Notes: a model not told the origin generated them from the letters alone. A stretch of 64,000 bases of DNA from Lysinibacillus alkalisoli (GCF_014643595.1 NZ_BMJT01000003.1:1-64000); one strand, 5' to 3'. Positions 6,938 to 14,875 are shown, numbered from the stretch's first letter. Program-made: numbers and translations.

Positions 6938-7918
6938 ATGAAAAAATTGACGTTACATGAAAAATATACTAGAGAAGATGTACATGAAATCTTTGATGGA
7001 GGGATTACGAAATTTACTGCTGGTGCAGGTATTTGGGGACTTCATGGCATTGTCAGAATTCCAAATCGTGCACACGATTATGTTTTCTTTGTAACTATTG
7101 GCCAAGATAAGTTAGGTGTTACATTTAAAGAAAGTCTCACAGAAGATGGTGTATTGACATGGCAATCTCAAAAAAAACATACGTTAGAACATAAACAAAT
7201 TATTGAGTTTATTAATCATGATCATACGAAACACAATATTTACTTATTCCTACGCCCTAGTAAAAAGCAGAAAGAATTTCGATATATGGGACGGCTTGCG
7301 TATGTTGATCATGATACGACATTAGAAAACCCCGTCCATTTTAAATGGCAGGTTTTAGAATGGAATGATGAAGAAAAATTCGAAGAAATTAAGATTGATG
7401 CTATTGAAGAAAATAATGATCAGTCTCAAAATAGTTTGATTGAAACAAATGCTCCAGAAAGAAGAGAGCGAAAAACAAGAAAACGGACATTTACTTCAAG
7501 TAAAACTGATTATGTGGCTAGAAATGAAAATAATACAAAATTAGGCTTGTCAGCAGAGTTACTGGTTCTACAGTATACAAAAGAACAATTAATAAAAGCT
7601 GGACGAACTGATCTAGCCAATAAAGTAGTACATACATCTGTAGTAGAGGGTGATGGCGCTGGGTACGATATTCAATCGTTTAATCCAGACGGTATATATT
7701 TATATTTGGAAGTAAAAGCAACAAAAGGCGGTCTTAACTCAGAATTTTTCATTTCACCAAATGAAATTGCTTGTTCAGAAGAATATCCAGAACAATATCA
7801 ATTAATTCGGGTATACGATTATGATACAAAAAATAACTCAGGTAAGTTTTATAAAATTGAAGGCGATTTAACAGAGAAATTGCAGCTAAAACCTACGCAG
7901 TATTCAGCTAAAATATAG
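6938..7918 (+). CDS. DUF3427-DUF3883 protein, predicted defence nuclease
   Basis: This 326-residue protein has two domains joined by a charged linker (about 150-195, with ERRERKTRKR). The N-terminal part (YTREDVHEIFDGGITKFTAG...IWGLHGIV) matches the DUF3427 domain seen in defence and restriction proteins. The C-terminal part matches DUF3883, a PD-(D/E)xK-like nuclease fold: GLSAELLVLQYTKEQL, then GDGAGYDIQSF and YLEVKATKG (Asp plus ExK). GGGAGATG precedes the ATG. It is divergent from the Sau3AI-like gene and precedes an unknown gene by 11 bases. Similar proteins appear as accessories of restriction loci and may act as modification-sensing nucleases; activity and target here are inference. 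Confidence 0.78.
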   Translation: MKKLTLHEKYTREDVHEIFDGGITKFTAGAGIWGLHGIVRIPNRAHDYVFFVTIGQDKLGVTFKESLTEDGVLTWQSQKKHTLEHKQIIEFINHDHTKHNIYLFLRPSKKQKEFRYMGRLAYVDHDTTLENPVHFKWQVLEWNDEEKFEEIKIDAIEENNDQSQNSLIETNAPERRERKTRKRTFTSSKTDYVARNENNTKLGLSAELLVLQYTKEQLIKAGRTDLANKVVHTSVVEGDGAGYDIQSFNPDGIYLYLEVKATKGGLNSEFFISPNEIACSEEYPEQYQLIRVYDYDTKNNSGKFYKIEGDLTEKLQLKPTQYSAKI

Positions 7919-7929
7919 GAGTGATTTTG

Positions 7930-8679
7930 TTGGAAAAAAGAAAAATTGAAGAATTAAAACAAGTAATTATTAGATTGTATGCAGAAAGGGGAGTAGAAAA
8001 TTTATTAAAATATATAAGTCTAAGAGGAGATGGGTGGCATAAAGTTTCTTCTGAAGCCCCAGCAGAAACTCCAATCACGTATTGTTCCGGTAAAGAAAAT
8101 GAACATAATATTGAAATACGTATACCAGGAATAAGAACTTTTTTAAAGGAAAAAGGAAGCATTGAAAAGAATATTTGTTCTTATGATTTCAGAATTTGTT
8201 TAAGTAATAACAAAAATAATAAAGGGTTAACACCTATTAAGCATACGGATATAGTCAAATATTTATATGAAATTGTGGCTAGAATTGAGAATCCAAAGCA
8301 ACGCGGGAAGAAATACGAAGAATTAAAACAGATTCTTACAAATGTATATAATGACAATGAAATTTTCCAATATCCCTTCAATGAAATAATAGAATATGGG
8401 AAGAAATACGAAGGAAATTTAAGTTTAGTAGAAATTATAACTTTTATTAAATGGTGTTCCGCTCAAGAAGAATTAAATTTTAGTGGAAATAGAGCATGGG
8501 GAAAAGATTTAAGCTTCGCTCGTTATTTTGAAGCTATATATTATGCACAATTTAAGAACGAAAGTGGTTTAAAAAAAGTATTAAAAAATACAGAAAACAA
8601 AGAAAAAGGTATTCCATCATTACATAAAAATCCTGAAATTTATGGCGGTTGTTTAGATCATCGCTATACAGACAAATAA
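7930..8679 (+). CDS. Unknown protein in the restriction island
   Basis: A 249-residue soluble protein with no signal peptide or membrane helix. I place the start at the TTG at 7930 (EKRKIEELKQVIIRLY) because TAGGAG (7916-7921) lies eight bases before it; a GTG at 7921 overlaps that site. An N-terminal helix is followed by a mixed region (IEIRIPGIRTFLKEKG; YDFRICLSNNK) and a helical C-terminal half with aromatic residues (NRAWGKDLSFARYFEAIYYAQF). I recognise no family. It starts 11 bases after the DUF3427-DUF3883 gene and almost certainly shares its transcript, so a role as partner or specificity subunit is plausible but unproven. Confidence 0.7.
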   Translation: MEKRKIEELKQVIIRLYAERGVENLLKYISLRGDGWHKVSSEAPAETPITYCSGKENEHNIEIRIPGIRTFLKEKGSIEKNICSYDFRICLSNNKNNKGLTPIKHTDIVKYLYEIVARIENPKQRGKKYEELKQILTNVYNDNEIFQYPFNEIIEYGKKYEGNLSLVEIITFIKWCSAQEELNFSGNRAWGKDLSFARYFEAIYYAQFKNESGLKKVLKNTENKEKGIPSLHKNPEIYGGCLDHRYTDK

Positions 8680-8921
8680 CATGTCAATAGATTAAAACAG
8701 TAAAGTTAGAGCAGCTAAATTATTAATGACTGTTGATTCCGAATATTTTTAATGTGAAGTTGAATTGAATTCTGCTGAGAATAGGATAGAAAAGAGTGCA
8801 CTGATATATTTCTGTTATAAAATATATTTATAAAGTAATTATTTAAGTGATTTAAATGAGCATATATACTATAATCACACTTAAAGAAAAGCGTGAAAAA
8901 ACACATAAGGGGATAGGAAAA

Positions 8922-10745
8922 ATGAATTTTGAAGCTACTAGCAATAATATAAAAGGAGTATTTACTGCTACTCGAAGATATAGAATCCCTAGATTTCAGA
9001 GAGATTTTTCTTGGGAACAAAGCAATTATAACGAATTCCTTACTGATATGTTATCTCAAATTACATTTAACACAGAGACTAATAAATTTGAAAACTCTCA
9101 ATATTTTTTAGGTAATATGCTTTTTTTAGGAAGAAAAGAGAGTGATTTAGTTGAGGTAATCGATGGTCAACAAAGAATCACGACTATTACAATTTTATTA
9201 GCTGCTTTAAGAAATACATTATATAAATTATCAGAAATAGAATCTAATGAAGAAGAATATAGAAACCTAGCTAAAAGTTATGCCGATACTATTCAAGACG
9301 AATATTTAATAAAAAGAATCGATGGTGAACCGCAAAGAAAAGTAGAAACTACTTCAAGTTTTCCATATTTTACTCAAACTATTCAAGACTATCAGACTAG
9401 GAATAAAAATGTAGAGCCATCAACAGAAGAAGAGCAATTATTAAAACAAACTTTTGAGTTTTTCTTGAAAAAATTAGAAGAAAAGAATTTCTTGAAAATT
9501 TTTTCGGAAAGAGATGAATGTAAGAATTTTGACAAAGTTTATTATTTAGAGGCATTAAAGGCTTTACGAGAGCAAGTTTTAAAATCACAAGTTATTGAAG
9601 TATTTGTTGCGGAGAAAGAACAAGCTAACAGAATTTTTGAGAATATTAATTCGAAAGGTAAACCATTGACACCAGTAGATTTAATAAAAAATTCTATATT
9701 TAGTAGATTAGATACAACTAGTGCTGGAGTAGATGAAACTTCACTTATCTGGTCTAAATTTAATCAAAAGTTAATTAATTTAGACACATCTTTTAATGAG
9801 TTTTTCTTACATTATTGGAAGGCTATCTATCCTGAAGATTCAGCAAACGGATCTAATTTATATAAGAAATTTTCAAGACGATTTAATGCTCAAGCAGAAA
9901 ATGATACAGAAATTTTATCCGAATTTGTTAGTAATTTATATAAAGGATTTAATTTCTATACAATGATTGTAAATCCTGATTATAATAAATTTAAACGGCA
10001 ATCGCAAAAGCCTGAATTAGAATACTTAACATCCATAAATTATTTTAAAGGCGTTCAAGTTAGACCGGCATTACTTTCCTTATACATGAAAAATGAAATT
10101 TTAGGGGATAATAAAAAATTACCAACAAAAGAAAAAAATGAATTTCTTCAATTTTTAAGTAACTTTCATTTTGCAGCCTTTGGTACAACGTTGAAAATCC
10201 GATCAAATACTGTTACAACTCCTTATAAGGAATTTTCAACCAAAGTTACTAAATCTGAGAATAAAGGTGATATAAGAAAAGCAATTTCAAAATTAAAAAG
10301 TGATTTAATAGAATTGATTCCGAAAGAAAAATTTCTTCAAGCATTTATAGAACTAGAGTTTTCCAAAAAGAAAAGCAAAAATAAATTAGAATCATTTCCA
10401 GCTTCATATGCAATTAAACAGCTATCTAATAAATTAGAAACTAGAGATTTTAGTGATGATGAGTATTCTATTGAACATATTTTAGATGAATCTCTAGGCG
10501 GAAATACAAATATTGGTAATCTCGTTGTGCTTGAAACTAAATTTAACGAAGAAGCAAATCAAATTAAACAAAAAAAAGGTGTAATAACTTTTAAAGAAAA
10601 AAGAGAAATATATCTTCAAAGTAATTATAAAATGGTCACTTTACTACTTGAAAATTATGAAGTATTTAGTAGAGACAATATTCTGGAAAGAGCCAATGCT
10701 TTATCTAATCAATTCTGGGAAATTTATTTCACAGTTGAAAATTAA
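8922..10745 (+). CDS. GmrSD-like protein (DUF262 + DUF1524)
   Basis: The 607-residue protein starts at the ATG at 8922 behind AAGGGGAT; an upstream in-frame ATG at 8856 has no ribosome-binding site. The N-terminal DUF262 (ParB/Srx-like, GmrS-type) domain shows YRIPRFQRDFSWEQ and the nucleotide-binding motif VIDGQQRITT. A long helical middle follows. Near the C-terminus, EHILDESLGGN...NIGNLVVLE is the HNH-like DUF1524 (GmrD-type) region, though the usual Pro after the His is missing. Relatives are type IV restriction enzymes cutting glucosylated hydroxymethylcytosine DNA, and the SspE and BrxU effectors. A role against modified phage DNA is likely; the target modification is unknown. Confidence 0.88.
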   Translation: MNFEATSNNIKGVFTATRRYRIPRFQRDFSWEQSNYNEFLTDMLSQITFNTETNKFENSQYFLGNMLFLGRKESDLVEVIDGQQRITTITILLAALRNTLYKLSEIESNEEEYRNLAKSYADTIQDEYLIKRIDGEPQRKVETTSSFPYFTQTIQDYQTRNKNVEPSTEEEQLLKQTFEFFLKKLEEKNFLKIFSERDECKNFDKVYYLEALKALREQVLKSQVIEVFVAEKEQANRIFENINSKGKPLTPVDLIKNSIFSRLDTTSAGVDETSLIWSKFNQKLINLDTSFNEFFLHYWKAIYPEDSANGSNLYKKFSRRFNAQAENDTEILSEFVSNLYKGFNFYTMIVNPDYNKFKRQSQKPELEYLTSINYFKGVQVRPALLSLYMKNEILGDNKKLPTKEKNEFLQFLSNFHFAAFGTTLKIRSNTVTTPYKEFSTKVTKSENKGDIRKAISKLKSDLIELIPKEKFLQAFIELEFSKKKSKNKLESFPASYAIKQLSNKLETRDFSDDEYSIEHILDESLGGNTNIGNLVVLETKFNEEANQIKQKKGVITFKEKREIYLQSNYKMVTLLLENYEVFSRDNILERANALSNQFWEIYFTVEN

Positions 10746-10791
10746 AAGCTTATCATGTTTTATGATTTGGTTTATAAAACCATACTTTACG

Positions 10792-10817
10792 GACACCTAT
10801 TTTTAGGTGTCTTTTTT
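10792..10817 (+). terminator. Terminator after the GmrSD-like gene
   Basis: GACACCT (10792-10798) pairs with AGGTGTC (10805-10811), loop ATTTTT, followed by TTTTTT. It separates the GmrSD-like gene from the EVE-HNH gene, which must have its own promoter. Confidence 0.85.
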
Positions 10818-10877
10818 CGTTTCTAAAGCCTTCCAAATCATTTTACAAACGTTTTTTAAGAAAAGGAGTCGGATTTC

Positions 10878-11681
10878 ATGCAAACATGGATTTTTCAAGG
10901 CAACCCAAAACATTTTGATGTAGATACATATTTAACTGAAGAAGAAATTATTACGTGGTCGGTACGCCAAAAACATTTCGTTGATCAAATGCAGCCAGGG
11001 GATGTCGTTTATATTTGGCGTTCAGACGGTGGTAAACGCGGAACTGGTGGTGTCGTTGCAAAAACGATCGCCAATTCAGTGCCTTATATCATTGATCAAA
11101 CAGACAATCGTTCAGAACACTGGACAGAAGATCATGTACCAGATGAATTTGCGTCGATTGATTTGGAGGTACTGGATGTCGATTTAGCGCCTCGCGTTAA
11201 ACGAGTGGATTTATTAGAGCACGAGCAATTGGCCGACATGCTGATTTTAAGAAACCCTGTTAACACAAACTATCTAATCAGCGAGGAACATGCTGCGCTG
11301 CTTCAAAAACTTTGGGACGGTCCGTCTGTAAAAGATGATCTACAAGCGATTGAAGTTGAAAATGGCCACATCGAAGGGAAACTACAAACGTATTATGGCC
11401 AGTGCTATGAACGTAACGCTACGAACCGTCGAATGGCCATTGAAATACATGGCACTACTTGTATGGCATGTAGCTTCGATTTCGAAAAAGTGTACGGTGA
11501 ACGCGGTAGAAACTTTATTGAAGTGCATCACATCAAGCCACTCCATATCACAAAAGAAACGCGCGTCAATCCAGAAACAGACCTTGTGCCGCTTTGTGCT
11601 AACTGTCACCGTATGATTCATCGAAATCCACAGCAAGTACTAACTGTGGAAGAACTCAAGGAATTATTGGAGGGAAAATAG
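10878..11681 (+). CDS. EVE-HNH modification-dependent endonuclease
   Basis: A 267-residue, two-domain protein. Residues 1 to about 140 form an EVE domain (MQTWIFQGNPKHFDVD; WSVRQKHFVDQMQPGDVVYIWRS; GTGGVVAKT), a PUA-like pocket that flips out and reads modified bases. Residues about 180-250 are an HNH nuclease with paired cysteines C195/C198 and C240/C243 and the catalytic HHIKPL (217-221), ending LVPLCANCHRMIHR. EVE-HNH enzymes such as VcaM4I cut DNA with 5-methyl- or hydroxymethylcytosine, so this is probably type IV restriction. AAGGAG precedes the ATG. Its stop codon is directly followed by the start codon of the serine recombinase gene. The host also makes m5C with its own methyltransferase, so the enzyme must ignore that sequence context. 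Confidence 0.85.
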   Translation: MQTWIFQGNPKHFDVDTYLTEEEIITWSVRQKHFVDQMQPGDVVYIWRSDGGKRGTGGVVAKTIANSVPYIIDQTDNRSEHWTEDHVPDEFASIDLEVLDVDLAPRVKRVDLLEHEQLADMLILRNPVNTNYLISEEHAALLQKLWDGPSVKDDLQAIEVENGHIEGKLQTYYGQCYERNATNRRMAIEIHGTTCMACSFDFEKVYGERGRNFIEVHHIKPLHITKETRVNPETDLVPLCANCHRMIHRNPQQVLTVEELKELLEGK

Positions 11682-12332
11682 ATGACGACTAAAACATTCG
11701 GTTATATCCGTGTTTCAACTGCAGATCAAAACACAGCACGTCAGGAAGCAAAGATGAAAGCGCTCGGTATCGATGAGCGAGATATTTACATCGACCATGC
11801 GAGTGGCAAAGATTTTAACCGCCCACAGTATCAAAACATGAAAAGTCGTCTGCGTGAAGGCGATTTAATTTATGTCGAGGCGCTTGATCGTCTGGGTCGT
11901 AATTATGAAGCGATTATTTCAGAGTGGAAGGAAATCACGCGTAAAATTCAAGCAGACATTATTGTACTTGAAAATGAAACGTTGTTCGATAGCCGGAAAT
12001 TTAAAGCCATGAACAGTGAAGATAGCCAGCTTGGGTCATTAATGGAGGACCAATTCCTATCGCTACTTTCATATGTGGCCGATCAAGAGCGCAAAAAGAT
12101 TCTGAAACGTCAGAAGGAAGGCATAGCAGCTGCACGCAAAGCTGGGAAGCATTTGGGCCGTCCAGCTATTAGTTTGGAAACATTGTCAAAAGAGCAGCGA
12201 GCGATTTTAGAGACTAATTTTGAAAAATGGCAGTCGAAGCAAATTAAAGGTGTGGAGTTTATGGAGATGTTGGCATTGAAGAAGAATACGTTTTATAAAG
12301 TGGTGAAGGAATATACTATATCACATAGTTAA
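11682..12332 (+). CDS. Serine recombinase (resolvase/invertase type)
   Basis: A 216-residue small serine recombinase. The N-terminal catalytic domain has FGYIRVSTADQ with nucleophile Ser12 and Arg10, DHASGKDFNRPQ, and EALDRLGRNYEAI carrying the conserved arginines; then ERKKILKRQKEGIAAARKAGKHLGRP leads to a C-terminal DNA-binding segment (about 170-216) of helix-turn-helix type. Length fits resolvases and DNA invertases, not large integrases. The ATG follows the upstream TAG with no gap, and its ribosome-binding site GGAGGG lies inside the EVE-HNH gene, so translation of the two is coupled. It could be a mobility gene of the island or a resolvase-like accessory. No obvious paired inverted res sites were found. 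Confidence 0.9.
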   Translation: MTTKTFGYIRVSTADQNTARQEAKMKALGIDERDIYIDHASGKDFNRPQYQNMKSRLREGDLIYVEALDRLGRNYEAIISEWKEITRKIQADIIVLENETLFDSRKFKAMNSEDSQLGSLMEDQFLSLLSYVADQERKKILKRQKEGIAAARKAGKHLGRPAISLETLSKEQRAILETNFEKWQSKQIKGVEFMEMLALKKNTFYKVVKEYTISHS

Positions 12333-12412
12333 TAATGCTTATTTAAGGTTGATTATGGTATACTGAAACAAACGCAAGTTCGTACAATTTGGTAAATAAC
12401 GGAATTACACTT

Positions 12413-12441
12413 TTCAAAAAGTAGAAAATTCTACTTTTGAA
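12413..12441. promoter_or_regulatory. Palindrome upstream of the tyrosine recombinase gene
   Basis: TTCAAAAAGTAGAA and TTCTACTTTTGAA form an inverted repeat around a two-base centre, broken only by one extra A. It ends about 28 bases before the recombinase start codon and just before the GGGAGG ribosome-binding site, so it may be an operator or a core binding site for the recombinase. It has no T-run. A TATACT at 12359-12364 could be the promoter -10 box. Confidence 0.45.
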
Positions 12442-12469
12442 ATAGTTCGTGAAGTAGGGAGGCTATATA

Positions 12470-13363
12470 ATGGAAGAAACGCTATTTTCTTTGCAACAAT
12501 ATAAAATGGTAAAAGAGAAGGACGAAACGATTCGTCAAGTCCAACAACAAAAGCTAGCGCAATATGAGCCTGACTTTAAACAGTTTAAAAGTTTTAGTGA
12601 GGCGCATGGTTTACCTCTCACGTTTGAGACACTCGAATTGTACCTTCATCAGCTTATTACGCAGCAGCACGTGCGTTTATCTACTTTTAATCGACGTTTA
12701 GCGGGCGTAAAGTATTGGTTAGTACATGAACATGGATTTCAATTCACCTCAGCGCATGAAGCTAGCGTGAAATTACTGCGTAGTTTATATGACCAGGAGG
12801 CGTATATGCGCTTGAAGCCGATGAGAGGGCAACGTGCAGAAAAACAAAGTGATGTGCTGCGGCTCATTGATCGCTATGCTACGGATAAAAAAAGTGATAT
12901 TCGTAAGCGTGCGATTTGTTTGGTTAATTTGATTACGGCCAACCGTCCGTCGGAAATGGTTCGGTTGAAGGTAAATGATTTTGATTTAGCTAATCGCACC
13001 GTACAGGTAATGATGGTAAAACAGGGCGAAATGAAAGAAAAACGCCTAACACTGGAGTGTGTACAGGCGATTCAAAACTATGTGGCAGCATGTGCGCTGT
13101 TACCTGATGATTATTTTGTGGGTGCAGCTGATAAATGGGGGAATCATACAAGCCGTCAGATTAGTGAAGTGAGTTATAACCAAGCGATTCACAGCTGGTT
13201 AGGCTTTGCGCCGTATACTTTCCGTAAAACACAAATTACAGCCATGTATCAAAAAGGTGCGGATATCCCAACGATTGCCAAGCAGTCTGGCCATAAATCA
13301 CACCAAACCATTATGGAGCATTATATTAAGTTGAAATCGGATGATGTAGACGAGTTTTTATAA
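12470..13363 (+). CDS. Tyrosine recombinase/integrase, variant active site
   Basis: This 297-residue protein has a SAM-like N-terminal core-binding domain (STFNRRLAGVKYWLVHEHGF) and a C-terminal catalytic domain: Arg159 in NRPSEMVRLKVNDFD, a candidate Lys near MVKQGEMKEKRL, Arg252 in YTFRKTQ, His275 in SGHKSHQT and the nucleophile Tyr285 in MEHYIKLK. The first residue of the HxxR box is Tyr (Y249) instead of His, a substitution seen in some active relatives and in decayed ones. GGGAGG precedes the ATG. The gene has its own upstream region and a terminator behind it. It may be the integrase that brought the island, but no attachment-site repeats or tRNA lie beside it. Confidence 0.87.
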   Translation: MEETLFSLQQYKMVKEKDETIRQVQQQKLAQYEPDFKQFKSFSEAHGLPLTFETLELYLHQLITQQHVRLSTFNRRLAGVKYWLVHEHGFQFTSAHEASVKLLRSLYDQEAYMRLKPMRGQRAEKQSDVLRLIDRYATDKKSDIRKRAICLVNLITANRPSEMVRLKVNDFDLANRTVQVMMVKQGEMKEKRLTLECVQAIQNYVAACALLPDDYFVGAADKWGNHTSRQISEVSYNQAIHSWLGFAPYTFRKTQITAMYQKGADIPTIAKQSGHKSHQTIMEHYIKLKSDDVDEFL

Positions 13364-13380
13364 AATACGTGATTGAATAA

Positions 13381-13413
13381 AAAAATCGTTAGCGATGATA
13401 GCTAACGATTTTT
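13381..13413. terminator. Bidirectional terminator
   Basis: AAAAATCGTTAGC (13381-13393) pairs with GCTAACGATTTTT (13401-13413) around GATGATA. T-runs exist on both strands. It serves the rightward recombinase gene and overlaps the 3' end of the leftward fic gene. Confidence 0.85.
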
Positions 13414-14127
13414 GTCTTTATTTGTTTCAAAGGGTTTTTCTTCATAATGGGCAACATGATAGTTGCCAATCTTTTCATACTTTTCTTTTACCTGTGCCGT
13501 CGATTGAATAGAAGTATCTGTATGGTGTGAAGTAAGGGCATCTACAATGATTTTCTGCAAATAACTATCTTCAGGTGCCTCCTCAACTGCAGCCATAACA
13601 AGCGCATTGCGCAAGTATCCTGCATTTTGAGAAAGAAGCTCGGCATTAAAAGATAAATCATGCTTTTCAGCAAATAGTTTCATGAAAATTGAGACAGTGC
13701 GAGTGTTCCCTTCACGGTACGGGTGAACACGCCAAATATCAGTCATTAGCTTTGAAAATAATGAAGGTAATTGTGGATTTTGATGGGACCATGTCACTTG
13801 TTTTGCCCAGTTGAAAATATATTGTAAATCGTGTTGAATCTTTGTGTGATCACAGTACGTAATTGATAAGCCATTCAATACTTTTTCACTTTTATAAATG
13901 TTGATTGTTCGAAAATCGCCAGCCCATGTATATAAGGTTTCGAACAAAAAATGATGAATGGTTTGTAAGGAATGGTAATGATCAAAATTGATATCCTCGA
14001 TAATAGTATCAATATCAATAAGGCCAGCAATTAAAAGTTGTGCTTCAATATCAATAAGTTGCTGTTCATCTTTAATATTGAGCTTATTAATTAGTATAGT
14101 TGAGTTATCATAAACATAGGGATCCAT
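13402..14127 (-). CDS. fic: Fic/DOC family protein (toxin of a TA pair)
   Basis: A 241-residue Fic-domain protein with an N-terminal YVYDNSTILINKLNI segment, FLFETLYTWAGDFRT (flap region), and the catalytic loop HPYREGNTRT at 135-144. The canonical loop is HPFx(D/E)GNGR; His135, Glu139, Asn141 and Arg143 are kept while the second Gly is Thr. Fic enzymes usually transfer AMP from ATP to Ser, Thr or Tyr of target proteins, for example gyrase or topoisomerase IV for VbhT-like toxins. The start codon directly follows the stop of the small antitoxin gene and has no strong ribosome-binding site, so translation is probably coupled. The final helix lacks an inhibitory motif, in line with a separate antitoxin (class I). 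Confidence 0.88.
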   Translation of the reverse strand: MDPYVYDNSTILINKLNIKDEQQLIDIEAQLLIAGLIDIDTIIEDINFDHYHSLQTIHHFLFETLYTWAGDFRTINIYKSEKVLNGLSITYCDHTKIQHDLQYIFNWAKQVTWSHQNPQLPSLFSKLMTDIWRVHPYREGNTRTVSIFMKLFAEKHDLSFNAELLSQNAGYLRNALVMAAVEEAPEDSYLQKIIVDALTSHHTDTSIQSTAQVKEKYEKIGNYHVAHYEEKPFETNKDKNR

Positions 14128-14313
14128 CTACTGTTGCACTTTTGCGTATCGCTCGATGATGGCTTTTTTTAGTTGCCCAGATGTAATACGACCTTCTTTA
14201 TAGTCATCTAATAATTGTTGGGTAAATGCTGTGGGTTTACCACCGTCAAGTGCAGCCATACCTACAGCAAATTGAATTTGTTGCTGTCGTTTATTACGTT
14301 CAGTTACTGTCAT
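14128..14313 (-). CDS. VbhA-like antitoxin of the Fic pair
   Basis: A 61-residue protein beginning MTVTERNKRQQQIQFAVG. The start ATG is placed at 14313, eight bases after AAAGAGGGG; a GTG at 14322 is too close to that site. The sequence follows the VbhA/antitoxin-Fic pattern: an N-terminal helix with MAALDGGKP where VbhA has the inhibitory (S/T)xxxE(G/N) motif, then LLDDYKEGRITSGQLKKAIIERYA, the hallmark second half. In the inhibitory motif the Ser/Thr position is Met and the Glu is Asp, a conservative variant that could still reach the Fic ATP pocket. It lies directly upstream of fic, as expected for an antitoxin. Confidence 0.8.
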   Translation of the reverse strand: MTVTERNKRQQQIQFAVGMAALDGGKPTAFTQQLLDDYKEGRITSGQLKKAIIERYAKVQQ

Positions 14314-14420
14314 ATTACGCACCCCTCTTTGTAGTAGTAGTTTGATTATATCACGTTATTGAGGCTAGCTTAATTTATAACCTACGTAGGAATTTCTACT
14401 TTTAGACTTAATGCAATCAT

Positions 14421-14702
14421 TTAACTCTTTTTTACATACTCAAAAATCACATAAATGGCTTGTTCGTCTTTGCTCGCAAAGCTCAAGTCAAACTTTAATC
14501 GCTGGCCTTCGAAACTAAAGGCATCAAGTAAGTAGTTCACTCTAGGCTGCTTATACGCAATACTATTATTTACACATTGCTCCCATACTTCTTCTCGTAA
14601 ATGCGTGGAATACTGGCGATGTAATGCTGCTTCTTTCAGTAAACTTTTTGTAATGGGAATATAACCTTCCCAAATATTTTTACGTGTGACTTCAAACCAC
14701 AT
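14421..14702 (-). CDS. Small hypothetical protein
   Basis: A 93-residue soluble protein (MWFEVTRKNIWEGYIPITK...) with several aromatic residues, ending in a predicted strand (QAIYVIFEYVKKS). No signal peptide or membrane helix. I do not recognise a family. The ribosome-binding site is weak (CGGGCTACA before the ATG). A perfect 10+10 palindrome lies 25 bases upstream of the start and may control it. It is separated from the Fic pair by about 100 bases and probably transcribed on its own. Confidence 0.55.
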   Translation of the reverse strand: MWFEVTRKNIWEGYIPITKSLLKEAALHRQYSTHLREEVWEQCVNNSIAYKQPRVNYLLDAFSFEGQRLKFDLSFASKDEQAIYVIFEYVKKS

Positions 14703-14726
14703 TGTAGCCCGAATAGCTTCTTCATC

Positions 14727-14748
14727 TAATACAACATTTGTTGTATTA
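14727..14748. promoter_or_regulatory. Perfect palindrome, candidate operator
   Basis: TAATACAACA (14727-14736) and TGTTGTATTA (14739-14748) are exact inverted repeats with two bases between. The site lies 25 bases before the start codon of the 93-residue gene, over its likely promoter. There is no T-run, and 22 bp with dyad symmetry is the usual form of a dimeric repressor site. The regulator is unknown. Confidence 0.6.
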
Positions 14749-14875
14749 AATCAAATGTTAGTTACTTTATAAAATAGATTGCAGCAGTTATATCGATGGA
14801 ACAGGAAGTGATATATGAGCATTAGAGGATTTAGATATTTAAAAAAGGAATAAAACTATGAAATATACGAAAAAC

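Noticed and set aside
10878-12332. Res or inversion sites for the serine recombinase
   Set aside because: No paired inverted repeats long enough to act as crossover sites were seen around the gene.
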